This document shows positions 1 through 10,800 of a DNA stretch of 64,000 nucleotides, piece after piece. A program made the position numbers and the translations under genes. The notes beneath the pieces were generated by a model. That model was not told the DNA's origin and made no database searches. It saw only the letters and a program-made list of their open reading frames with translations. Positions within the stretch are counted from its first letter, which is position 1; every line of letters begins with the position of its first letter. Origin of the DNA: Allacma fusca (taxonomy: Eukaryota; Arthropoda; Collembola; Symphypleona; Sminthuridae); NCBI GenBank assembly GCA_947179485.1, contig OX359245.1, forward strand, positions 74,511,067-74,575,066, in the 5' to 3' direction.

Positions 1-3000
1 GGACCATTCTTTCTATTTGTCCAACACTATTATGTCTTAGTGCTGTAGATGTAGAATGGTTCATGCCTAATCTGCGAAGTAATGCTTGAGTGATTTCCGC
101 TCTGAATTCGGATCCTCCGTCACTCAGCAAGTTTTTAAACAGTCCGTATTTTAAAACTACTTTGTGAAGCAAAAACTCTGCTATCCTGTCAGCAGTTTTA
201 TCTGGAATTGCTTCTGCGATCACGAACTTTGAAACATAATCCTGTGCGATTATAATGTACTTGTTCCCTTTTATGCTAATTTGCATGGGTCCAATTAGAT
301 CGATACATAATGCATCTCCTACATTTTCTATCCTGATTGGATGAAGTAGTCCTGCTGGCTTCATTCTCATGGATTTGGCTGCTTGGCAACTTTCACATGA
401 CATGACATATTTTGCTACTGAGACGTTCATTTTTCTCCAAAAATAATTTTTGTTGAGTCTATGAAGAGTTTTCTGGAATCCTAAATGTCCTCCGCATAGA
501 ATCCCATCATGAGCTTTTGATAGTAGGAAATTTCTAAGTACTCGGGGTACGTATAACTTACGTCCATCTTTATGTACTATAGTAAGAATCCCTTCTTCAT
601 CAATGTCATATCGGCTATACTTTTCTTTGTCCTTCCAATTTAACGTATGCCGCATTTTTATTTTGTCCATGATGAACAAACAATCTGGATCGTCCCTTTG
701 CATCTCCTGCATGTTATGTTCCTCTAACATAGTAACTTGCTCTTCCTCTTCAAGTATCCTACACACAGGCTTGTGTGTGGAAAAAGTATCTTTGCTCCCT
801 TCGCACCCCTGTAGTGCGTGAGCTCCTGGAACAAATTTTATTGCTCTATTTAATGACATGTCCTCAGTTTTCTGAGCGTCTTTATTCCTTGGGTCTTCAT
901 CCTGTGAAAGACATAGTGAATGTGACGTCTTTTTACTTGTCACAACACCCTGCCCTTTCAGAGGTTGAATCTTCCATGATCTTCCATCGGTGAATTTGAT
1001 TTCACCTTCCCGGATATTTTTCCTCAGCTCTTCTACTGTGGTCGCCAGTAGAGAGAAATTATCTTCATTATCTGGATTCTCTGTGGATATGTACGTATGC
1101 GACGGCGGAGGGTTTTTGTTTTCCTCCGACTCGCATGCTGCAGATCTTCGTTGGATATTTTTCATCCATTCATCCATATCTCTGGAAATCTTCATCGCCT
1201 TGATCCGCTGTGGGGTATCAAGATCCGGATTGTTAGCATATCCTGGACTTTCTGCATCAGGAGTTTGATCGGTTTTCCTGGCAGATTGTGCAGTGTATGT
1301 CTTCAATTGCGAAATAACTTCCTGTTTGAGCTTCCATTCGTCTCCTTTTGCTGGCGTTGGATTCCTCCAAGTTTCTTCAAATGCAAACCATTTCTCCTCA
1401 TCTGTGGGATCGTGTCCGGATGGAATGTGATTTTCCACACTGAACTTTTCCTGTCTCAGTGTCGGTCGGTCGCATTCCTTTTGGACGTTCCTATCTTCAT
1501 CCGTGAGTACCAATTTCTTGGCCTCTGTAGGACTGGCGGGATGGGTGGGCGGGTTAGTTGAGGACTTCTCTTGTGTAGTCTCAGCTGCCTGGCTCACCAG
1601 ATCCGCTGTTTCCTGATTCTTCAATGTTTGATCATGGACTTCCGTATCGGAGTCTACAATTATGGCTGGTGGTAGATGTACAGCTTTAGTTTCAGCCTCA
1701 CCTGCCCCATCCATTGTTGTGAATTCCATTGTACTTCGTGTCATCTGCCCTTGGGATTTTGGTGAATCAATGTCAACCTTCCCGTTGGCTGGACTTTGTG
1801 ACGTTATTGCTGTCGTTGACTTTGGAGTAGGAGACCAATCAGTCCCCATTCCAATGTCAGTGATAGTATTTCTGTCAAAATCTTCCTTTTCATTTTGAAC
1901 TTGAACTTTCTTTGGCGATAAAAATTCCTTCATATCTAACTCATTTATTGTAGCATTGTGACGCTCTATATCTTGTATTAGTTTGAGATTTTTCTCGTAG
2001 ATATACTCGTTGGTATATTTCCAGGTATTTTCATCCTCTTGTGGATCATCCTCCCGAAATTCGTGTATTGTAATGATGTCATCTACGGATAATTTCCATT
2101 CTTTGAGCGCTGAGTAGCTGTGTGTAACTTCATTAACACGGCTCTTTACGCTCATTGTATGGTTCTCCCAATCCGTTTCCTCCAAATTCGGTTGAGGTGC
2201 TAAAATTTCCACTTGTGGTTTGACTTTACGTCTGGGTTGACCTTTCAATCTTCCTGACCATGGATTTTGTCGCTGCGGGATTATGGGTTCCTCTTCATCT
2301 GAGGATTGACTTTCGTCATCCGTCCAATATTTTCCCTTATAGCTTTCCCTGGTCGTAAGGCTGGCTGCACACGCTGGTGGTGGCATCATTATGTTCCCCT
2401 GAGGGATTTGTTTTTGTTCTTCCAAAGCGATTTTGTGCTCTTTGACCGGATCTGGGTCAAATTCGATCACTCGGTCCTCTGTATCTTCCAAATCTTCCTT
2501 TGTATAGGGTAATGGAGCTCTGGATAGAAAGTCTGCATCCAAGTGTAATGCTCCTTTCTTGTATGTGACTTGAAAGTCAAATTCCTGTAGTTTATTTACA
2601 AACTTACTTATTCGGTGGTTTGGATCTTTTTGTAATCTTAAGTAGCACAATGCTAAATGATCTGATCTGATTAAAAATTTTCTCAAATAAAGATATTGTC
2701 TGAATTTGCGAACTGCATATACGACTGCTGCTAGTTCTAATTCTGTGACTGAGTAATTCTTTTCTGACTGAATTAGTGTCCTTGAAGCATAAGCTATTGG
2801 ATGTTCTCCTCCATCATCTTGAAGTATACAGCATCCTAGTCCTGAGATTGATGCATCTGTATGTAGTATGCAATCCAACTCTGGGTTGAAATGAGCTAGG
2901 ACTGGCTGTGTCATTAATTTGGTTTTGAGAATGTTGAAGGCAATTGTTGCATCTGCACTCCATTGGAAGCATCTTATGCGTTTTTGTCCTTCAGATTTCC

Positions 3001-4807
3001 CTTTACTTCCAATCCATGATTGTGAGATGGGACTAGCAATCTTTGCGAAGTCCTTAATGTATTTTCTATAGAAACTGCATATTCCGAAAAATCTTCTCGC
3101 TTCCGTTTCAGATTTTGGTATTGGCACATGTCTAATAGCGTCCACCTTTGCAGGATCTGGACTGGTGCCTTCCCTGGATACCTTAAATCCTAAAACAATT
3201 ACTTCAAAATATCCGAATTTGCATTTCTTTGGCTTGAACTTAAAGTTTTTGTTGCTGGCTCTTAACATCAATTCTTCGAGAGATGCTAATTTGTCCAAAA
3301 GATGAATTCCATAAGAGATTACATCATCTAAATATACCATGGCTCCCCTAAATTTGAGTGAGCCCAGCATTTGATCTGCTGCTCGCTGAAAAGCTGACGG
3401 TGCAATCTTGACTCCCATAGGTAGTCGTTTGAATGCATATAATCCGTCCTGTGTGATGAAAGAGGTTATAATTTGATCATCCTCGTGTATTAATAGTTGG
3501 AAGAAGCCTGACTCCATGTCAGGAGTGTCAAACATTGCAGATTTTCCAAATTGCATAAGTATGTCATCTATTCTTGCTAAAGGGTAAACTTGGTCTGTGA
3601 TGGTTTTATTTAACGCTCGATAATCCACAACTGATCTAAATGTTCCGTCTTTCTTTTTGATGAGAAATAGTGGACTGCTGTAAGGTCCGTTTACTTCCTT
3701 TATTATGTCCGCATCTAACATCTTTTGTACTTCCTCACGTACTTTTTGTCGCTCCATAGGTGAGCAAGGGAAAGGTTTTGCCTGAACGGGTGGATTATTT
3801 CCCGTATGGATCCGAATGGGATCAATCCACGCTGGTTCTTTCAAATCTCCCTTGTTAAATGCGAAACATTCTGGATATCTTGTCAACAATGCTCGGTACT
3901 TAGCTCTTCCTTCTTCATCGAGCTCTTCATTGACGTCGAAACAATCGAGCTGTTCTTGTGTGAGCCTTTTATGAGCATCACGTAATTGATTGCGTTTAAT
4001 TTTGATGAGATCAAAATTTTCTTCAGCATGACCTATAGCTGTACGTCCATACATTGTTTGTGGGCATGGAGCTGGATTAAATACATATGCGAAAGGTTCT
4101 TCATTTGGTACTACACCTGCGGCTACTAAAAGTCGCTTGCTGGTGTAAAGCTTTTCTGATGGTTGCAAATAAAAATCCTTTTTGATACGTTTTGGAATTT
4201 GTATGGGCACTTTCATGTGTCCATAGGCTGGTATTGTGACTACTTTTCGAGTCCTGCACATCATGTTCTTCGGTCCTTTGACTTCATGAAATGCAAAAAT
4301 TGACCTGACAAATTCTATGTCGGCCTTTTTCTCTCCGACGTAGAGATGAGTGTCTCTAGTCATTGGGACTGTTTGAAATCGGTCGCTCCGTATTTCATTA
4401 TTCTTGTAATCCAACGTTATTCCGTAGCGTGATAGAAGATCTTCACCTATAATCATTCGTGGCTCTAGTGTTTCCATTACTAGACCTTTGAATAAAAGTT
4501 TTTCACCTTCAATCATCATTGTGAATTTGGTGAGGCAAATTGGTTTCACCAATTCTGCATTAGCTACTGCTACTCGCAGAGCGCTTGGGACTTCTTTTAT
4601 CTCCGCACATCTTGGTACTAAGTTTCTTTGGATACAGGATCTTGTTGCTCCTGAATCTAGTAAAGCTGGTATCATCATACTGCATATTTGTACTTGTAAA
4701 GTTGATTTGTTGCCGTTTGATAAACGACATGGGTTGAGATCAATAATTTCTAATTCTTCGTCGTCTTTTGACTGACTTTCTACTCTAGTTGCTATAATTG
4801 CATTCAT
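1..4807 (-). CDS. pol: pol polyprotein of the Ty3/Gypsy element (partial)
   Basis: One minus-strand frame stays open to the window edge. In order it shows an aspartic protease (LDSGATRS near 4650), a reverse transcriptase (YLDD box at about 3322-3340, with the usual KKKDGTFR and LPMGVKIAPSAFQ surroundings), RNase H (HTDAS near 2850, ending in a DADFLSR-type motif near 2520), a hydrophilic linker of roughly 600 residues (about 2510-620), an integrase zinc finger (two His near 500-520, CESCQ near 375-390), and the catalytic core (DLIGP, SDGGSEF, GQIERM) cut by base 1. Pol lies in a different frame from gag and overlaps its end, as in many Ty3/Gypsy elements that use frameshifting. A methionine codon at 4807 is the first candidate for separate initiation. 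It looks whole within the window. Confidence 0.9.
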   Translation of the reverse strand, partial: MNAIIATRVESQSKDDEELEIIDLNPCRLSNGNKSTLQVQICSMMIPALLDSGATRSCIQRNLVPRCAEIKEVPSALRVAVANAELVKPICLTKFTMMIEGEKLLFKGLVMETLEPRMIIGEDLLSRYGITLDYKNNEIRSDRFQTVPMTRDTHLYVGEKKADIEFVRSIFAFHEVKGPKNMMCRTRKVVTIPAYGHMKVPIQIPKRIKKDFYLQPSEKLYTSKRLLVAAGVVPNEEPFAYVFNPAPCPQTMYGRTAIGHAEENFDLIKIKRNQLRDAHKRLTQEQLDCFDVNEELDEEGRAKYRALLTRYPECFAFNKGDLKEPAWIDPIRIHTGNNPPVQAKPFPCSPMERQKVREEVQKMLDADIIKEVNGPYSSPLFLIKKKDGTFRSVVDYRALNKTITDQVYPLARIDDILMQFGKSAMFDTPDMESGFFQLLIHEDDQIITSFITQDGLYAFKRLPMGVKIAPSAFQRAADQMLGSLKFRGAMVYLDDVISYGIHLLDKLASLEELMLRASNKNFKFKPKKCKFGYFEVIVLGFKVSREGTSPDPAKVDAIRHVPIPKSETEARRFFGICSFYRKYIKDFAKIASPISQSWIGSKGKSEGQKRIRCFQWSADATIAFNILKTKLMTQPVLAHFNPELDCILHTDASISGLGCCILQDDGGEHPIAYASRTLIQSEKNYSVTELELAAVVYAVRKFRQYLYLRKFLIRSDHLALCYLRLQKDPNHRISKFVNKLQEFDFQVTYKKGALHLDADFLSRAPLPYTKEDLEDTEDRVIEFDPDPVKEHKIALEEQKQIPQGNIMMPPPACAASLTTRESYKGKYWTDDESQSSDEEEPIIPQRQNPWSGRLKGQPRRKVKPQVEILAPQPNLEETDWENHTMSVKSRVNEVTHSYSALKEWKLSVDDIITIHEFREDDPQEDENTWKYTNEYIYEKNLKLIQDIERHNATINELDMKEFLSPKKVQVQNEKEDFDRNTITDIGMGTDWSPTPKSTTAITSQSPANGKVDIDSPKSQGQMTRSTMEFTTMDGAGEAETKAVHLPPAIIVDSDTEVHDQTLKNQETADLVSQAAETTQEKSSTNPPTHPASPTEAKKLVLTDEDRNVQKECDRPTLRQEKFSVENHIPSGHDPTDEEKWFAFEETWRNPTPAKGDEWKLKQEVISQLKTYTAQSARKTDQTPDAESPGYANNPDLDTPQRIKAMKISRDMDEWMKNIQRRSAACESEENKNPPPSHTYISTENPDNEDNFSLLATTVEELRKNIREGEIKFTDGRSWKIQPLKGQGVVTSKKTSHSLCLSQDEDPRNKDAQKTEDMSLNRAIKFVPGAHALQGCEGSKDTFSTHKPVCRILEEEEQVTMLEEHNMQEMQRDDPDCLFIMDKIKMRHTLNWKDKEKYSRYDIDEEGILTIVHKDGRKLYVPRVLRNFLLSKAHDGILCGGHLGFQKTLHRLNKNYFWRKMNVSVAKYVMSCESCQAAKSMRMKPAGLLHPIRIENVGDALCIDLIGPMQISIKGNKYIIIAQDYVSKFVIAEAIPDKTADRIAEFLLHKVVLKYGLFKNLLSDGGSEFRAEITQALLRRLGMNHSTSTALRHNSVGQIERMV

Positions 4808-4827
4808 TCTTTCTTGGATATCTTCAG

Positions 4828-7800
4828 TTACTGGGGGTGCGTCCCCCTCTGTGAGTTTCCCGACGGATATGGGCTAGATTGTCTTTTGTGTGGGCAATTT
4901 CTTCTCAGGTGGCCCATCTCTCCACATCCGAAACACTTTAAGTCGGTTTGAGTGGATTCTAGCGCCAATTGTCCCGGTATCGGTTGTGACTGCTCCTGGC
5001 GGTCTGGTTGATTTCTCCAAGAGTTGTTTCTGTCATTGCTTTGGCTGTTCCGGTCCCTGGAGTTAGTTCTACTCCTGTTGTTATTGTTATTGTACTGTTG
5101 GGGTCGCTGACCTCCTTGGTTATTGTTTGGCTGGTAACCCTGGTTCTGGTAACCTTGTGGGTTGGCCTGAATTTGTTGCATGCCAGGGTTGGCGTACCCT
5201 GCATTTTGTCCTGGACCGTATCCTTGTTGCGGTACGTATCCTTGAGATGGTCCATACCCTTGAGTGGGTGCATAACCTTGAAATGGTGCATAACCCTGTT
5301 GTGGTGGGTATCCTTGATTCGGATTAAACCCTTGAGGTGGCAAAAAGCCTTGAGTTTGATTAAATCCTTGGCTGTTATAGCCGTTGTAGGATTGATTGTA
5401 CCCTTGGTTCATCTGTTGGTCATTCCACTGACGATTTCCCTGGTTGTTAGGGTTGTTGTTGTAGTATTGTCGGTTCGGACTTTGTCTAGATCCGAAGTTT
5501 TGGTTCCGCTGCGGGTAACCTTGGTTGTTGGAGCTGTTGCCATCATTTCTGTACTGAGGCCTACTCCTGTCTTGATTATTGTAGAATCTCTCAGGTGTTG
5601 GAGATCTACCTCGGTTCCCATAATTTCTTCGGTCATCATACCCTTGGTTGTTACGTCCCCTGTCCGGGTAGTTGTTATTGTTACTGTAACCTGGGCTGGA
5701 ATTCCGTGAGTTGTTGAAGTTTCCCTGACCTGGACTTCGTCCCCGTTGGTCATTAGGTCTATTCTCAGGTCTCCGATAGTCCTGTTGTTCTCTTACTGCA
5801 GCTATTTTTACTACAGTTGTTTCCGCTGGAACGGGTTTCATTCCGGAGGTTAATTTCTCCAACATTTCTTGGACTTTGGCAAATCTTGTCTCAATAGATT
5901 CCGCGCCGTCCGTCTTTCGATCTTCATCGTACTGCTTGATTCCCTCTATGAAATCTGCTACAGTCCCTGCTGTCCATCCTCGGCAGAAAACTATGTATTC
6001 GGATGTTAAACCTGCGCGTAAGAGTCTGATTTTCTCCAGTTCGGGCATAAATCTGTCGACTCTATTGATTAGTGCTAATTTCGCATCTATGTATGCGCAT
6101 GGATCTTCATCCGTATTCATCTTTCGCTTTTCCATTAGTGTACGTATCATTTGGTCGGTGATACTGTACCTTATTAAAAATTCCTCTCTGAATTCGTCCC
6201 AGTTAATGGTGTCGTAGGGTAGTTCCTCATGTAATCTTCGTTCGGCAATCCAATTTCTGATCCAATCCCTGACGGGTGGGTCAAAGATGATCTGTACGTA
6301 TTGCATCCTAGTTATGATGGTATCTCCTCCGAACCTGTTGGTCTGAAGTTCGGCTGTTGCGAAGGCTGTCTCTGGGTCATCTACACCCGGTTTGAATTCT
6401 ACTTTGGGAAACATGAGGGCGGTCATGTCGTCGTCCAGATGTCTCCTTGGAATTATTCGTACCTGTTCTTGGTCTGCAACTTCCTCAATACGTATTCCCT
6501 GATTACGATCAATTGGTACGTATGGGTTGATGATGTTAACGTTGACCTGGTTAAAGAAATTATTTCTGTTCACAATCTGTCTATTCCTCCAGTTGTCGAA
6601 GGCCTCAAAGTCGTGAGGGTTACTTGAGTTGCTACTGCTGGAGCTGGATGATGAGCTACTTCCTCCGGAACTTCCGGGGTCACTCCTTGCTCTCTGCCTG
6701 CCTCCGATGTGTCTACCTCCTCTTGAGCCTCCTCGACCTGGATTTGACCTTGATTGAGATGGTCGCTGGTTGTGGGAATTGTTGTTATTAGCCCCTCTCG
6801 GCTGGTTTCCTCTCCCTGATCCACTTGGTCCTGGGCCTGGTGGTCTGGGTTGGTTATTTCCAATTTGACGGCGTGCTCGTAAGGGTTTACGTCTCTTTCT
6901 GACTTGAGTGAGTACAACTTGAGTTTCCGGACTAAGGTCTCGAAGTCGGATTCTTGGGAAGAAGTGGGTTTCTCCGGTATTATCCACAAATCGGACTTCC
7001 TCTTGTATCTCTTCGTCTCTTTCGATTGCTCTGAACGCTGCGTCGTAGGCGTCGTCTATAGAGATTCTTATGGTAAATTGACCTGGTACTTCTGGAATAA
7101 TGAAGTCCTCTTCGTCAACTCCAATAAAAATGTGGTCTGTCTCTTCACTAGACTGTGTACTGTTATGCTGACCACTCTCACGTCTTGGAGTGTCTCTCTG
7201 TACTACCTGCTCTTCTTCTTCCTCACTGGATGTATCACTCAAGATTTCCACGTTAGGGTCGTGAATTAATCTATTCAGTGCCTCTTGGTGGTCGTGTTCG
7301 TTCTCGATTTCTTCCAAGAAGCCTGGTGGTACCCTTTGTCTGCGAACGCCGTTCGGTAGACTGATGTGTCGATGGTAAAGTCTGAAGTTGGGTGCGATGT
7401 AGCTGGAGATCTGTCCTGGATCTAGCGATCTTCGGGTAATTATATTCCAGAAGGTAAATATCGGGTGTTCACTCAGAACAATTTCTTCGTGTTCAGCTCT
7501 TGTGGCTGCAAACGCTTCAAAGTTTGAATCCCTTGCTGGTCTGAACCTTCGTTGTATGATTCCGTCCCTTCTGTTATAGTAGATCAGGCGTCTCACTTGA
7601 CCTGTCCAAGTTGTTTCGTTTTCTACCCCCTGGTTTCTGAATCTGTCTTGTTGTCGTGCGATCTTAGAGTATTGTCTTACTGTTATCCTGCTTGGTACTA
7701 ACTCGTCTTCGGTTGCTTCGTTCTCGCTGGTGTATACTCTGCCACTTGGTCCTGTCCAAATGTTAACTCCGTATTGTAAGTCGTCAAGCCAACTGACTTT

Positions 7801-10800
7801 ACCTTGACTTGTGGTTGGAGTTGTTGTTACTCGAGATGGTCCTGCTACTGCTGAATTTGGTCTGACGGGGACAGCTGGAGCTGTCGGTGTCGTTGGTCGG
7901 TTTGCTGACCTAGTTATGAACCTTCCGGTTGGTCTAGCTGGTACTGCAAAAGTCGTTGCTGCACGTGTCGTAGATGCAGGTGTTGCTGTCCGTGACCTTA
8001 AGGTGTCACCTTGGACGTACGACTCGTTGCTTCTAGATGTCTGTTCCGAAGGTGGTGGTTGTGGTGCTGTTACAAGCTCTCCACCTTCTATGATGGTCCT
8101 GTCGTTGTTGGTTGCTCGTTGCAGGATGTCTCGACCTCGTAAACTGTGGCGGTGTATACCTGTGCGTCCTATCGGTAGGCTGTTATATAACGAGCCTCTC
8201 GGTGATTGATAGATGGTAAATCTGTCTTGGGGTCTAAATGCCTGATAGTAAGTACCTGTGTCAGAATTTCTGATGGTATTTGCGATAGTTAATGACGGAT
8301 TCTGTTCCCTTATTTGTCTCCCTACTTGCACCAATGTTCTTAAAGCTGTTTCACTAACGTCAAGCGGTGGTGCTCGCAACGCGTGCACGGGTGGATGTAC
8401 GTAGATTCGACCTCCTGGTGACTGGTAAACTCGGTGTACCAGTTGGTCGTTGGCATTGGCTTGGGTGGAATCTGTGTTGACGTACAACTTTGTTGTTGTT
8501 AAATCCCTCTTAACGTTAGCCTGCGATGTACTACCAATTTGGGTGGTCTCGACCTCCTCAGTCGGTGTTTCCAAATCGTCCTGGGTAGGTTGTGGCCTAA
8601 ATTGCAGGTTAGGTCGAGTTGGTCGATTCCTTGGCGTATTTTCCGTTGAAGCCTGTCTATTCTGACTGGTTGGTGAGATGTGTACTGGGTTGATTTGCTG
8701 TGTTATCTCGTGAGAGTTGCTGTGTTGGTTTGACTGCCCTCTTTCACCTGTTGCAGGCGTTGAGCGACAGGAATTACTGGACCTCGGGGTTACTCTCGGT
8801 TGTGCCGTAGAGCTCCCTGCTGGCGTCTGATTCCCTGTCTGGGTTGTAGGTGATGTTGTGGGTGCTCTCGGGCTACCCTTCTGTATGGCTGTCTCGCAAC
8901 GGCTGTTGCTCGGTCTCTCACGTATCGTAGTTCCCTGTGGACTGGTCCTGGGATTTAAGTTGCTGTTTTCCTCAGCACTATTTACCCTGTAATGTCTTCT
9001 CACCGATTTCTGGAAAAGTTGTGACCTAGGTGATGAGTAATCTACCTGGTTACTATCCGTCACCTGGTTACTTGGTCTGAGATGGTCACGATCGGAGTTA
9101 CTCGACTTCCGATTTCGAGGGGTTGTTAAACCTGCTTGAAGTGTCGCTGAGGCTATTGCCTGGGCTATAGCCTTGTTGATTGAGCTTGAGCTGGTATTCA
9201 GGCTTTCGGGTGAAATTCTTCGTGACGTAACGGGTTGTACCGTAGGTTCGCCTGAGATGGTCCTTAGCGTAGATCTAGATGCTGGTTCTAATAAACCCGT
9301 AACCGGATTCCGTGTTACTGGTGGGTTTCGTTGTTCGTACCTAAGGTACCTGCTAATGATGTCGTCAGCACTGGAGTCGATTACACTTTGTTGGGTGGTC
9401 CCGTTGTTATTTGAATCTTGTTCTGGGCCTGGCCTACTCTCGTCGCTGACTCGTCTTTCTTGTCGTGGTTGACCAAATTCTAGATTTTCGCTAAGTCTTC
9501 CGGATTGTATCACGGTTGTGTACCTAGGTGTATCGTTGAAGAAAATCTGGCTATCCTGGTGTGCCTGGTGACTTCTCAACGACAATACCCGGTGCTCTAA
9601 AAGGTTTCGGATGACGTCTGTGGGGATGAAAATGTTGTCCCTGACGTTCCGACCGTACTCGAAGGCACGTGTACGTAACACTTCCCTTTCTTCCCTATTC
9701 GGATCTCTGTTGTTGTCCCGTCTGTGGGTGACTTCAGCTAATCTAAGGAAAAAATGTGTCCACTGGACTGTACCTGTATAAAGATTTTGAGCTAACCTGT
9801 GATACACCTCTATCAGTTGTCCTTCCAATCCTCGAACTACCAGAAAATTTTCCACTGAGTTCCGTTGGAAGCCTGCGGTGGTCACTAATTGTTGAAACGA
9901 ACCTGCTGGTACTATCACACCTGTACCTGTCACTAATTGTACGAAATTTTCTTCCACCCTTTGGATGTTATCTTGCCCTTCTCTGATCGGTGGTAACTGA
10001 TCCTCGACTGGGCCTTCCTGTTCTGTAGACTCAGACACCCGGCTGAGTGTCCTTTGAAAGCCTACGTCTCCTCTATTGGAAAATCCTGGAGATGGTCTTG
10101 ATAGAAACCTGTCTCGTACAAGTTGTTGTATGTCTGGTTGTTGAGAAACTGTAGTATTCGACTGTGAAGCCTTACGGTGGTCACTGATGCTTAAATTTGA
10201 TAACTGCTGATTTAATTGAGTAGTGACCTGGTCACGATCACTCCCTATACTGTTATTAGTACGTGGCAATCCTGTTGGTGAGTCACCTTGTTCGCTCTGT
10301 TCAGTTGACTCGTCCGATTGAGTTATTGCTAAATTGTCCCTAAATGATGAGTGTGTACTGAGATTCCCTTGCTGGATAATCTCTGGTGTACTTGTTGCTA
10401 TAGCAATTGGTCTATTGGAATCCCCCAACTCATCCAATTCCGTTGAGCTTTGCTGATTAACCTGTTGTTCTGTTTGTCCAGTAGCTTTGCTGCACATTCC
10501 TTGGCTTTGTACATCCTGTTGGGATTGTACACTCGTATCTTGAGGAATGTCTCCGTTGCCAACTAGGTTTGTCAGGTTGCTGACAACCACATTGTTGGGT
10601 GATTCATTGGTCACGTCTTCCATCTCACTTTCTGGAGTTGCGAATCCTTGCTCGCCCTCCTCTATGCTTGTGTGATTGCTTCCAGGATCCGTGATGATTT
10701 CAAATGATGACGTGGCAGCGCTACTAGTTGGTCTTTCCTCAGGTTGATTGAATTGCGACAGGATTTCCTTGATCGTGGGGTCAGCGTCGTGACTGACAAA

